Assembly (NCBI GenBank): GCA_964551735.1
Contig: CAZKEF010000005.1
Coordinates: 124,001 to 188,000 of the forward strand
Direction of reading: 5' to 3'
Origin: DAOUAT01 sp964551735
Lineage (GTDB): Bacteria > Chloroflexota > Anaerolineae > CG2-30-64-16
Length of the DNA stretch: 64,000 nt
Positions 52,199 to 60,973 of this stretch are shown piece by piece (position 1 is the first letter of the stretch; each line of letters opens with the position of its first letter). A program made the position numbers and the translations under genes. Below the pieces are notes generated by a model. It saw only the letters and a list, made by a program, of their open reading frames with translations, searched no databases and was not told the origin of the DNA.

Positions 52199-54733
52199 AT
52201 GCAACAACCCAACGAACTCACCGCCGAGCAGCTGCGTCGCCGCTTCGATACGAGCCGGCTTGTGTTTGCCTCCACCGCTGACGCGCCGGACCTGGAAGGG
52301 ATCATCGGCCAGGATCGGGCCGCGCGGGCCATCGAGTTCGGGATCGATATCCCCTATCCAGGCTTCAATGTTTTTGCCAGCGGCCCCGCCGGCGCCGGCA
52401 AGACCAGCATCATTACACGCTTCCTGGAGACCAAGGCTGCTACGCGGCCCGTGCCCCCCGACTGGGGCTACATCCACAACTTCGCAGATCCCGACCGGCC
52501 GCGCGCCGTGCGTCTGCCGCCGGGCAGCGGCTGCAAGCTCCGGGAACAGGTGGATACATTGCTAGATCAGGTCGCGGAAGCGTTGGAGAAGGCTTTCGAG
52601 GGTGAGCAGTATGCCGAGAGCCGCAATGCCCTGGGACGCGAGCTGGACACCCAGCGCACCGAGCGTTTCCGTGCGTTGGAGGCCGCGGTGCGCCAGCAAG
52701 GTTTCGCGCTGGCCCGCACGCAGATGGGCATCATGGTGGCGCCGGTGAAGGACGGCCAGCCGCTCACCCCCGAGCAGTTCGAGGCGCTGCCCGAGGACGA
52801 GCGCACGGCCTACGCGCAGCACAGCCAAATCCTGCAAGAGATGTTGGAGCGGACCGGCCGCCAGGTGCAGGAGCTGGAGGAGGCCGCCCAGGCGCGGCTG
52901 GCCAACCTGGACCGGGAGATCGCGGCCGCTGCGATCCGGCCCTTCTTCGATAGGCTGCTTCCCGATTACGGGGATTGGCCCGACGTCATCGCCTATCTGA
53001 CGGGCATGCAGGCCCACATCGCCGAGCACACCGACGACCTGCGGGCCGCGGGCGGCGGTCAGGCGCAAAGCGAAGGCCAAGGCGAGGCCCAGATCCTGCC
53101 CTGGTTGCGGCGGCAGGCCGCTTCCCCCTTCGATCGCTACCGGCTCAACGTGGTCGTGGACAACAGCGCCCTGACCGGCGCGCCGGTGGTGGTGGAGACC
53201 AACCCCACCTACCTGAACCTGATCGGCCGCGTCGAGATGCGCGCTGAGTTCGGCACGTTGGTCACCGACTACCGTTACATCAAGGCCGGCGCGCTGCACC
53301 GGGCCAACGGCGGCTATCTGCTGTTGGATGCGCGGGTGTTATTGCGCCAGCCGCTGGCGTGGGAGGCGTTGAAGCAGGCGCTGCGCAACCAGCGCATCCG
53401 CATCGAAGAGATGGCCCAGCAGTTGGGCGTGCTGGCCACCACTACCCTGACCCCCGAGCCGATCCCGTTGGATGTCAAGGTGGTGCTCATCGGCGATCCG
53501 CAAACCTATTACCTGCTCTACGCCTACGACGAGCAGTTCGAGAAGCTGTTCAAAGTGCGCGCGGATTTCGCCGAAGAGATGGCCTGGACCCCGGAGAACG
53601 AGGAAAAGATCGTCCGCTTCATCCGCAACCGCTGCGCCGAGTATGATCTGCCCCACTTCGATGTCAGCGCGGTGGCCAAGGTGGTGGAGCACAGCGGACG
53701 CCTGGTGGAGGATCAGCGCAAGCTCACCACCCGCTTCGCCCTGGTCTCCGATATCATCCAGGAGGCCGCGTTCTGGGCTGGCCGGGCCGGCCACGCCCAG
53801 GTGACCGGCGAAGATGTGCAGCGGGCCATTGATGAACGCGTCTACCGCTCTAACCAGTTCGAGGAGCGGCTGCACGAGCTGATCACCGACGGCACGATCA
53901 TGGTGGATACGACCGGCGCGGCGGTGGGCCAGGTGAACGGCCTGGCCGTGCTGGCGTTGGGCGATTACGCGTTCGGCCGGCCGTCGCGCATCACCTGCCG
54001 CACCTTCCAGGGCCGCGCGGGGGTGATCAACATCGAGCGCGAGGCCCGGCTCAGCGGCAAGATCCACGACAAGGGCATCCTGATCCTCTCCGGCTTCCTG
54101 GGCGGCCGTTACGCGCAGGACAAGCCGCTCAGCCTGTCGGCCAGCATCGCGTTCGAGCAGTCCTACGAGGGGGTGGACGGCGACAGCGCGTCCTCCACCG
54201 AGCTCTACGCCCTCCTTTCCAGCCTGGCTGAGCTGCCCATCAAGCAGGGGATCGCGGTCACCGGCTCGGTGAACCAGAACGGCGAGATCCAGGCCATCGG
54301 CGGGGCCACGGCCAAGATCGAGGGCTTCTTCGATGTCTGCCGGGCCATGCCGGGCGGGCTCACCGGCGAGCAGGGGGTGATCATCCCCGTGGCCAACGCC
54401 GCCAACCTGATGTTGCGGGACGACCTGGTGGCTGCGGTGGCCGAGGGCCGGTTCCATATCTGGCCCGTGCGCACCGCAGACGAAGGGGCCGAGCTCCTGA
54501 CCGGCGTGCCCGCGGGCGAGCGCGATGCCGACGGCGCGTATCCGCCCGACAGCGTCAACGGCCGCGTGGATCGCAAGCTGCGCGACCTGGCCGAAAAGCT
54601 GCAGAACTTCGGCCAGAAGGCCAAGGAGAACGGAGACAAGAAGGGGAACGGCGAGCCGAAACCCAACGACGAGCCCGCGCCCCCGCCCCACGAGCCCGAT
54701 TTGCCGGGGGATCAGCCGGAGGCGACGGGCTGA
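52199..54733 (+). CDS. Lon-family ATP-dependent protease (LonH/YcbZ-like)
   Basis: An 844-residue cytoplasmic protease that unfolds and degrades proteins using ATP. The ATG at 52199 has AGGAG 5 nt upstream; the frame is open further 5' but runs through the heptamer array. Residues 62-69 form the Walker A (GPAGAGKT), followed by a long coiled-coil insertion (about 140-260) typical of this subgroup, the rest of the AAA+ domain, and the S16 protease domain with catalytic Ser663 (GDSAS) and Lys706 (GGATAK), 43 residues apart as in Lon. The C-terminal about 60 residues are charged and Pro-rich and look disordered. It lacks the classical Lon N domain. It is transcribed divergently from the PqqD-like gene. 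Confidence 0.88.
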   Translation: MQQPNELTAEQLRRRFDTSRLVFASTADAPDLEGIIGQDRAARAIEFGIDIPYPGFNVFASGPAGAGKTSIITRFLETKAATRPVPPDWGYIHNFADPDRPRAVRLPPGSGCKLREQVDTLLDQVAEALEKAFEGEQYAESRNALGRELDTQRTERFRALEAAVRQQGFALARTQMGIMVAPVKDGQPLTPEQFEALPEDERTAYAQHSQILQEMLERTGRQVQELEEAAQARLANLDREIAAAAIRPFFDRLLPDYGDWPDVIAYLTGMQAHIAEHTDDLRAAGGGQAQSEGQGEAQILPWLRRQAASPFDRYRLNVVVDNSALTGAPVVVETNPTYLNLIGRVEMRAEFGTLVTDYRYIKAGALHRANGGYLLLDARVLLRQPLAWEALKQALRNQRIRIEEMAQQLGVLATTTLTPEPIPLDVKVVLIGDPQTYYLLYAYDEQFEKLFKVRADFAEEMAWTPENEEKIVRFIRNRCAEYDLPHFDVSAVAKVVEHSGRLVEDQRKLTTRFALVSDIIQEAAFWAGRAGHAQVTGEDVQRAIDERVYRSNQFEERLHELITDGTIMVDTTGAAVGQVNGLAVLALGDYAFGRPSRITCRTFQGRAGVINIEREARLSGKIHDKGILILSGFLGGRYAQDKPLSLSASIAFEQSYEGVDGDSASSTELYALLSSLAELPIKQGIAVTGSVNQNGEIQAIGGATAKIEGFFDVCRAMPGGLTGEQGVIIPVANAANLMLRDDLVAAVAEGRFHIWPVRTADEGAELLTGVPAGERDADGAYPPDSVNGRVDRKLRDLAEKLQNFGQKAKENGDKKGNGEPKPNDEPAPPPHEPDLPGDQPEATG

Positions 54734-54770
54734 GCGGCTGGGGGACCGGCTGACCGGGCGACCGAGGTCA

Positions 54771-54870
54771 CGGCGACCCTTGCGAAGTCGGCCAACTTGA
54801 CAACTCAGTATAACCTGCGCCGACTGGCACAGTCCACGCAGGTGGACTTCGCGCCGGTTGCCGCGGTCAC
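54771..54870 (-). repeat. Dispersed repeat DR2, intergenic copy with 22-bp interruption
   Basis: Reverse complement of the element at 35881-35970: the AGTCCACCTGCGTGGACT palindrome is kept (54831-54848), and the second palindrome is split by 22 bases (54792-54813). It fills most of the gap between the Lon-like and serine dehydratase genes. Confidence 0.75.
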
Positions 54871-54929
54871 ATGCGGTGCAGTTTCCCGTTCCAACCGCCG
54901 GGCGCGGCCGGGTAATCAGAGGATAGTCC

Positions 54930-56165
54930 ATGCAATCCATCCGTGAGCTCTACCGCATCGGCCACGGGCCGTCGAGCAGCCACACCATGGCCCCGCGCCG
55001 CGCGGCCGAGATCTTCAAGGCGCGACACTCTGGGGCCGAGCGCTTCCAGGTGACCCTGTACGGCAGCCTGGCGGCCACGGGCCGGGGTCATCTGACCGAC
55101 GTTGCCATTCAGGAGGCGCTGGCCCCGGCGCCGGTAGCGATCGCCTGGCTGCCCGAGGTCGAGCTGCCGTTTCACCCCAACGGCATGCGCTTCCAGGCGA
55201 TCATGTCCGGCGGCGCGGCTTCCGAGCCCTGGACGGTCTTCAGCGTGGGTGGCGGCGCGCTTACGCAGGAAGGTGACCCGGACCCGCCGGCCATCTACGA
55301 CCTGGACACCCTGGCCGCGATCCTGGACCGCTGCAAGCAGACCGGCCAGGCGCTGTGGGAATACGTTGAGGAACGCGAGGATCGCTACATCTGGCGCTAC
55401 TTGGGGCAGATCCTGGATGCCATGCGCGCGGCCATCGCGCGCGGCCTTGAGCGCGAGGGGGTCCTGCCGGGAGGGTTGGGGGTGGCGCGCCGCGCGTGGG
55501 TCATCCACCGCAAGATGACCATGGCCGGCAGCGCGCCGAACCGGTTCGAGCTGCTCTATGCCTACGCCCTGGCCGTGGCCGAGGAGAACGCCTCCGGCGG
55601 CCAGGTGGTCACCGCGCCTACGTGCGGCTCCTGCGGCGTGCTGCCGGCCGTGCTGCGCTACGTCCAGGAGATCACCCGCTGCTCCGACGAGGCGCTGCTG
55701 CGCGCCCTGGCCACCGCGGGGCTGATCGGCAACCTGGTGAAGCACAACGCGTCCATCTCCGGCGCGGAGGTGGGCTGCCAGGGCGAGATCGGCACCGCGT
55801 GCGCCATGGCCGCGGCCGCGGCCGCGCAACTCTTCGGCGGCACCGTCCGCCAGGTCGAGTACGCGGCCGAGATGGGGCTGGAGCACAACCTGGGGCTCAC
55901 TTGCGACCCGGTGGCCGGCATCGTGCAGATCCCGTGCATCGAGCGCAACGCGTTCGCGGCCTCCAAGGCGTTCAACTGCGCGGATTACGCGCTCCTCTCC
56001 GACGGTTCGCATCGCGTCCCCTTTGACGACGTGGTGGCCGTGATGTGGGAGACCGGCAACAACCTGCCATCGCTCTACCGGGAGACCGCGTCCGGCGGCC
56101 TGGCCGAGGCGTATCGGCGGCGGCAGGCGGCTAAGCGCGCGGCGGCTGCTGGTGGGCAAGGGTAG
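54930..56165 (+). CDS. sdaA: L-serine ammonia-lyase (L-serine dehydratase), single chain, iron-sulfur type
   Basis: Converts L-serine to pyruvate and ammonia in the cytoplasm, using an oxygen-sensitive [4Fe-4S] cluster. The 411-residue protein joins the beta domain (GPSSSHTMAPRRAAEIF at residues 11-27) and the alpha domain (APTCGSCGVLPAVLRYV, GAEVGCQGEIGTACAM, CDPVAGIVQIPCIERN), which carry the conserved Cys ligands. It is somewhat shorter than the E. coli enzymes (about 454 residues), mainly in the beta domain. AGAGGA lies 7 nt before the ATG. It is followed after 108 bp by the ABC exporter genes on the same strand, with an inverted repeat in the gap. Confidence 0.93.
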   Translation: MQSIRELYRIGHGPSSSHTMAPRRAAEIFKARHSGAERFQVTLYGSLAATGRGHLTDVAIQEALAPAPVAIAWLPEVELPFHPNGMRFQAIMSGGAASEPWTVFSVGGGALTQEGDPDPPAIYDLDTLAAILDRCKQTGQALWEYVEEREDRYIWRYLGQILDAMRAAIARGLEREGVLPGGLGVARRAWVIHRKMTMAGSAPNRFELLYAYALAVAEENASGGQVVTAPTCGSCGVLPAVLRYVQEITRCSDEALLRALATAGLIGNLVKHNASISGAEVGCQGEIGTACAMAAAAAAQLFGGTVRQVEYAAEMGLEHNLGLTCDPVAGIVQIPCIERNAFAASKAFNCADYALLSDGSHRVPFDDVVAVMWETGNNLPSLYRETASGGLAEAYRRRQAAKRAAAAGGQG

Positions 56166-56179
56166 ACGTTTGGAATCTC

Positions 56180-56243
56180 ACCACTAAGACACCAGGACAC
56201 AAAGGAACAGATCGAACAACTTGGTGTCTTCGTGCCTTGTGGT
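56180..56243. repeat. Imperfect inverted repeat between sdaA and the ABC exporter
   Basis: ACCACTAAGACACC with ACACAAAGG on the left and CTTGGTGTCTTCG with CCTTGTGGT on the right form an imperfect hairpin about 64 nt long. It ends about 30 nt before the exporter start. It has the look of another dispersed element. Confidence 0.55.
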
Positions 56244-56273
56244 TTGACGAACTGACCTGACGTACGAGATCTC

Positions 56274-58076
56274 ATGTTCGCCGTCACTGACCCACCCCCT
56301 ATCGCCATGGCCCAACCCGGCGCGTGGCGCATCCTGCGCCGGGCGCTGGGCTACCTCCGTCCCTATTGGCGCCTGACCGGCACGGCCTACCTCACGCTGC
56401 TGGCCGTCACCGGCCTGACCCTGCTCATCCCGCAGCTCATCCGCTGGGCCGTGGATCGCGGCATCCGCGCGGGGGATCAGCGCGCGTTGGGGCTGGCCGT
56501 CCTTGCCATCGTGGGGCTGGGCGTGGCGAGGGGCCTGCTGAACTTCATCCAGGGCCGGGCCACCGAGGTCGCCTCGCAAGGGGTGGCCTACGACCTGCGC
56601 AACGCGCTCTACCGCAAACTGTCGGCCCTCTCCTTCTCCTACCATGACCGCGCCCAGGTAGGGCAACTGCTGTCGCGCGCGGTGCAGGACGTGGATCGCG
56701 TCCGTTTCGTCACCGGCCGCGCGTTCCTGCGCCTGGCCGAGGGGCTGGTGCTGCTGATTGGCACCACGGTGGTGTTGATCGTGATGAACCCACCCCTGGC
56801 GCTGTTGGCCTTGGGTGCGATGCCGCTGCTGGCGCACCGTGCGCTCTACCTCAGCCGCCGGCTCCGGCCGCTGTCGCTGGCGGTGCAGCAGCAGTTGGCC
56901 GTGCTCACCACGCGCCTGGAGCAGAACCTGCGCGGCGCGCGCGTCGTCAAGGCGTTCAGCCAGGAAGACGCGGAGATCGAGCGTTTCAGCGCACAGAACG
57001 CGCGCTGGTTCGACCTTTCCGCGGCCGCGGCCCGGCTGCAAGCACTGAATGTGCCGCTGCTGGACCTGATCGCCAACCTGGGCACGGTCTTCATCATCTG
57101 GTACGGGGGCATGCTGGTGGTGCGGGGCAACCTGACCCTGGGCGAGCTGGTGGCGTTTTCCACTTATCTGGGCCAGCTTTTCATCCCGGTGCGCCGCCTG
57201 GGCATGATCCTGCCCGCCGTGGCCATGGCCGCGGCCGCGGGCGAGCGCGTCTTCGAGATCCTGGACGCGCAGTCGGAGGTGACGGACGCACCGGATGCCG
57301 TGCCGCTGCCCCCGGTGACCGGCCACGTGCGCTTCGAGCACGTCTCCTTCAGCTACTTTGGCCGCCATCGGGTGTTGGATGATGTGTCGTTCGAAGCGCA
57401 GCCCGGCCAGGTGGTCGCGCTGCTGGGCCCCACCGGCTCGGGTAAGTCGTCCATCATCAACCTGATCCCGCGCTTTTACGACCCCACCCGCGGCCGGGTC
57501 ACGGTGGACGGCCAAGACTTGCGCCAGGTGCAGCTCAGCACCCTGCGCGACCAGGTGGGCATCGTGCTGCAGGAGACCGCGTTGTTCGCAACCACGCTGC
57601 GGGAAAACATCGCGTTCGGCCGGCCGGACGCCACGGAGGACGAGATCATCGCGGCGGCGCAGGCGGCCCAGGCCCACGATTTCATCACGGCGTTGCCCCA
57701 GGGCTACGACACCCACGTGGGAGAGCGCGGGGTCACGCTGTCGGGCGGGCAGAAGCAGCGGATCGCCATCGCCCGCGCGCTGCTGCGCGACCCGCGCATC
57801 CTGATCCTGGACGACGCGACCGCCAGCGTGGACACCGAGACCGAAGGCCTGATCCAGGAGGCGCTGGCGCAACTGATGGCCGGCCGCACGTCGTTCGTGA
57901 TCGCCCAGCGGCTCAGCACCGTGCGCCGGGCCGACTTGATCCTGGTGCTGGAACGCGGCCGCATCGCCGCAGCCGGCGCCCACGCCGATCTGCTGCGCAC
58001 GTCGGAGCTGTACGCGGCGATCTATCACCGGCAGTTGAAGCCGCAGGAAGAACAGGACGCAGATGAACGCAGATGA
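56274..58076 (+). CDS. ABC exporter half-transporter with degenerate ATP site
   Basis: A 600-residue fusion of a six-helix membrane domain (about 25-320) and an ATPase domain (about 345-590). Visible motifs are Walker A GPTGSGKSS (about 384), signature LSGGQKQR (about 487) and Walker B ILILDDATAS. The catalytic Glu after Walker B is Asp here, and the switch His is Gln (VIAQRLSTV). This matches the degenerate half of heterodimeric exporters such as TM287/288 and BmrCD. The partner is the next gene. The substrate is unknown; lipids, drugs or peptides are typical. The last codons (DADERR and the stop) lie inside the left arm of a dispersed repeat. An alternative start at 56307 (MAQPGAW) is possible. 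Confidence 0.88.
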   Translation: MFAVTDPPPIAMAQPGAWRILRRALGYLRPYWRLTGTAYLTLLAVTGLTLLIPQLIRWAVDRGIRAGDQRALGLAVLAIVGLGVARGLLNFIQGRATEVASQGVAYDLRNALYRKLSALSFSYHDRAQVGQLLSRAVQDVDRVRFVTGRAFLRLAEGLVLLIGTTVVLIVMNPPLALLALGAMPLLAHRALYLSRRLRPLSLAVQQQLAVLTTRLEQNLRGARVVKAFSQEDAEIERFSAQNARWFDLSAAAARLQALNVPLLDLIANLGTVFIIWYGGMLVVRGNLTLGELVAFSTYLGQLFIPVRRLGMILPAVAMAAAAGERVFEILDAQSEVTDAPDAVPLPPVTGHVRFEHVSFSYFGRHRVLDDVSFEAQPGQVVALLGPTGSGKSSIINLIPRFYDPTRGRVTVDGQDLRQVQLSTLRDQVGIVLQETALFATTLRENIAFGRPDATEDEIIAAAQAAQAHDFITALPQGYDTHVGERGVTLSGGQKQRIAIARALLRDPRILILDDATASVDTETEGLIQEALAQLMAGRTSFVIAQRLSTVRRADLILVLERGRIAAAGAHADLLRTSELYAAIYHRQLKPQEEQDADERR

Positions 58077-58175
58077 ACGCAGATCAGTGTCCATGCCTCC
58101 CGCTGGGGCACAATCGAGAATGAAAATGCAGCCATCCGCGTTCATCCGCGCTCGTCCGCGTCCCATTTTGAGGTC
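58050..58175. repeat. Dispersed repeat DR1, inverted pair between the two ABC exporter genes
   Basis: The left arm (about 58054-58085, three copies of a GCAGATGAAC-like unit after GGAC) and the right arm (about 58134-58169, the reverse complement type with GTTCATCCGCGCTCGTCCGC) face each other around a loop of about 50 nt. The left arm supplies the stop of the first exporter gene; the right arm ends just before the ribosome site of the second. The right-arm core matches 4821-4847 exactly in inverted orientation. Confidence 0.8.
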
Positions 58176-58184
58176 AGGACAACA

Positions 58185-60008
58185 ATGAGCTTCTCCATCG
58201 GCACCAGCGCTCCCCGCATGGGGCCGGGCGGCGTCCTCGAAAGCTTCGGCGACAAGGCCGAGGGCCGGGCGTTCGATCGGCGCATCGCGCTGCGCCTGCT
58301 CGGCTTCCTCCGCCCCTACCGGCGGCAGATGGCCGCCGCGCTGGCGCTGATGCTGGTCACGTCGCTGCTGTCGCTGGCCACGCCCTACCTGGTGAAGGTT
58401 GCCATTGACACGGACATCGCCCAGGGCGACCTGCCGGGCCTCACCCGCACCGCGCTGCTCATCGCCCTGGTGTGGGGCGGGATCTATGTGGCCGCCGCGG
58501 GCCAGCGGTGGCTGCTGTCGTGGGTGGGGCTGCGGGTGCTGGCCAACTTGCGCCGTGACCTCTTCCGTCACCTCCAGGCGCTGCCCCTGGGCTACCACGA
58601 CACCCACATCGTCGGCGTCACCCTCTCGCGCGTCATCAACGACGTGGGCGTCATCAACGACCTGTTGTCGCAAGGGCTGGTGACCCTGGTGGGGGACAGC
58701 GTGGTGCTGATCGGCATCGTGGTCGTCATGGTCTCCATGAGCCCGAAACTCGCGCTGCTGGCGTTCACCGTGATCCCGGTCATGCTGCTGGTGACGACCT
58801 GGTTCGCGCGCCACGCGCAGGTAGCCTTCCGCCAGACGCGGGCGCGCATCGCCGAGGTCGTGGGCGACCTGGCCGAGGGGTTGTCGGGCATGCGGATCAT
58901 CCAGGCGTTCGCGCAGGAGGGCGTGACGCAAGAGCGCTTCGAACGGATCAACCGGTCCAACCGGGACGCCACGGTCTCGGCCATGACCCTGTCGTTCATC
59001 TTCCTGCCCGTGGTCGAGTTCCTGGGCCTGGCCGCCACCGCGCTGGTGCTCTGGTTCGGCGGCTCGGCCGTGGCCGGCGGCGCGCTGACCCTGGGCGTGG
59101 TGGTGGCGTTCCTGGCCTACGTTACCCGCTTCTTCGACCCCATCCAGGAGCTCAGCCAGCTCTACACCACCATGCAGGCGGCCATGGCCGGCGGCGAGCG
59201 GGTGCTGGCGTTGTTGGATACGCAACCTGACGTGGCCGACCGGCCTGGCGCTCCGCCCATGCCCGCGATCCGGGGCGACCTGGCGCTGGCGCACGTCTCC
59301 TTCGCCTATCGGGGGGATGTCGAGGTGCTGCACGACGTCAGTCTAGCCATCGCGGCCGGCGAGACGGTGGCGCTGGTGGGGCCCACCGGCGCGGGCAAGA
59401 CCTCCATCGCGAACCTGGTGGCGCGTTTCTACGACGTGACCGCGGGCGCGGTGCGGATTGACGGAGTAGACGTGCGCGAGGTCCAACAGCGTTCGCTCCG
59501 CCAGCAGATGGGGCTGGTGCCACAAGACCCGTTCCTGTTCGCCGGCACCATCGCCGACAACATCGCGTTCGGCCGGCCCGATGCCGCGCTGGAGGCGATC
59601 GAAGCTGCCGCCAGACTGGCGCATATCCACGACTTCATCGCTGGCCTGCCCGACGGCTACCGCACCGAGATCCTGGAGGGGGGCGTCAACCTCTCCATGG
59701 GCCAGCGCCAGCTCATCTGCATCGCCCGCGCCGCCCTGGCCGACCCCCGCATCCTGATCCTGGACGAAGCCACCGCCAGCGTGGACACCGTGACTGAGGC
59801 GTTCATCCAGGATGCCATCGCCCGGCTGCTGTCCGGCCGCACCGCCATCGTCATCGCCCACCGCCTCAGCACCGTGCGGGACGCCGACCGCATCTGCGTG
59901 ATAGACGATGGCCGGATCGTGGAAGAGGGATCGCATGATGCGCTGCTGGCGCGGGGTGGGTTGTATCGGGAGCTGTATGAGCGGCAGTTTTTGGATAAGG
60001 CATCATGA
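58185..60008 (+). CDS. ABC exporter half-transporter with consensus catalytic residues
   Basis: A 607-residue partner of the preceding gene: membrane domain (about 40-340) and ATPase domain (about 360-600) with Walker A GPTGAGKTS, Walker B ILILDEATAS (catalytic Glu present) and switch His in VIAHRLSTV. Its signature is LSMGQRQ rather than LSGGQ, as expected for the half that completes a degenerate site in a heterodimer. Together the two proteins should form an asymmetric exporter. The stop overlaps the start of the PfkB kinase gene by 4 bp, so the three genes are likely one operon. Confidence 0.9.
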   Translation: MSFSIGTSAPRMGPGGVLESFGDKAEGRAFDRRIALRLLGFLRPYRRQMAAALALMLVTSLLSLATPYLVKVAIDTDIAQGDLPGLTRTALLIALVWGGIYVAAAGQRWLLSWVGLRVLANLRRDLFRHLQALPLGYHDTHIVGVTLSRVINDVGVINDLLSQGLVTLVGDSVVLIGIVVVMVSMSPKLALLAFTVIPVMLLVTTWFARHAQVAFRQTRARIAEVVGDLAEGLSGMRIIQAFAQEGVTQERFERINRSNRDATVSAMTLSFIFLPVVEFLGLAATALVLWFGGSAVAGGALTLGVVVAFLAYVTRFFDPIQELSQLYTTMQAAMAGGERVLALLDTQPDVADRPGAPPMPAIRGDLALAHVSFAYRGDVEVLHDVSLAIAAGETVALVGPTGAGKTSIANLVARFYDVTAGAVRIDGVDVREVQQRSLRQQMGLVPQDPFLFAGTIADNIAFGRPDAALEAIEAAARLAHIHDFIAGLPDGYRTEILEGGVNLSMGQRQLICIARAALADPRILILDEATASVDTVTEAFIQDAIARLLSGRTAIVIAHRLSTVRDADRICVIDDGRIVEEGSHDALLARGGLYRELYERQFLDKAS

Positions 60009-60973
60009 TCCGTTACGACATCCTCGGCTTCGGCGCCGTGGCGGTGGACGACCTGCTTTACTTGGACGCCTACCCGGAGCCGGAAACCAAAGTTCACATC
60101 CGGGAGGAGCGGCGGGAGGGCGGCGGGCTGGCCGGCACCGCGCTTGTTGCCGCGGCGCGTCTGGGCGCGGCCGCAGCCTACGCCGGTATCCTGGGGGACG
60201 ATGAGCTCTCCCGCTTTACGGTGGCCGAGCTGGCGCGGGCCGGCGTGGATTGCAGCCTGGTGCTACGTCGGTCCGATGCTCGACCCTATCATTCGGTGAT
60301 CCTGGTTGATCGCTCCAGCGGCAGCCGCACCATCCTGGCGTCGCCTGCCGGGGTCACTCCGCCACCATCGGAAATGGCCTCGGCTGATCTCATCTCCGCG
60401 TGCCGCGTGCTGCTGGTGGATCACACGGTCGCATCCTTCTCGCTGGCTGCGGTCCCCCTGGCGCGGCGGCTCGGCGTCCCCGTGGTGGCTGACCTGGAGC
60501 GGGTCACGCCTGAGGTGTTGGCGCTGCTGCCCCTGGTGGATCACCTGGTGGTGGGCGAGCGGTTCGCCGCGCAGGTGACGGGCGCGGCGGAGCCTGCGGC
60601 GATGGTGCGCGGCCTGCTGCTCCCCGGCCGTGCCGCGGTCGTCGTCACCGCGGGGGAGCGGGGCTGCTGGTACGCCGAGCCGGGTGGCGAGGTCCGCCAT
60701 CAGCCCGCACTGCGCGTCGAGGCCGTGGACACCACCGGCTGCGGCGATGTGTTCCACGGCGCGTACGCGGCCATGCTGGCGCGCGGGGCGCCGCTGGCGC
60801 GGGCGGTGGCCGTCGCCACCGTGGCCGCGGGCCTCAAGGCGACGCAGCCGGGCGGGCGGAGCGGGATACCGGATTGGGGGACGGTTGAGCGGTGGGTTGT
60901 GGATACTCAAAATGCAGCCAGCAGCAGCGGGATCGCCATCTCCTCCGGCGTCAGGCCGCCGTGGTGGCCGTAG
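60005..60973 (+). CDS. PfkB family carbohydrate/nucleoside kinase
   Basis: A 322-residue sugar or nucleoside kinase of the ribokinase fold. Diagnostic motifs are GGGLAGTALVAAARLGAAA near residue 39 with the following GILGDDELSRF, and the C-terminal DTTGCGDVFHGAYAA with the catalytic base Asp. It starts in the 4-bp ATGA overlap with the ABC exporter, so translation is probably coupled. The last about 20 residues overlap the 3' end of the phosphatase gene on the other strand by 67 bp. The exact substrate cannot be read from the sequence. Confidence 0.85.
   Translation: MIRYDILGFGAVAVDDLLYLDAYPEPETKVHIREERREGGGLAGTALVAAARLGAAAAYAGILGDDELSRFTVAELARAGVDCSLVLRRSDARPYHSVILVDRSSGSRTILASPAGVTPPPSEMASADLISACRVLLVDHTVASFSLAAVPLARRLGVPVVADLERVTPEVLALLPLVDHLVVGERFAAQVTGAAEPAAMVRGLLLPGRAAVVVTAGERGCWYAEPGGEVRHQPALRVEAVDTTGCGDVFHGAYAAMLARGAPLARAVAVATVAAGLKATQPGGRSGIPDWGTVERWVVDTQNAASSSGIAISSGVRPPWWP

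Noticed and set aside
52562..53299. Minus-strand frame inside the Lon-like gene
   Set aside because: Shadow of the protease frame; no motif.
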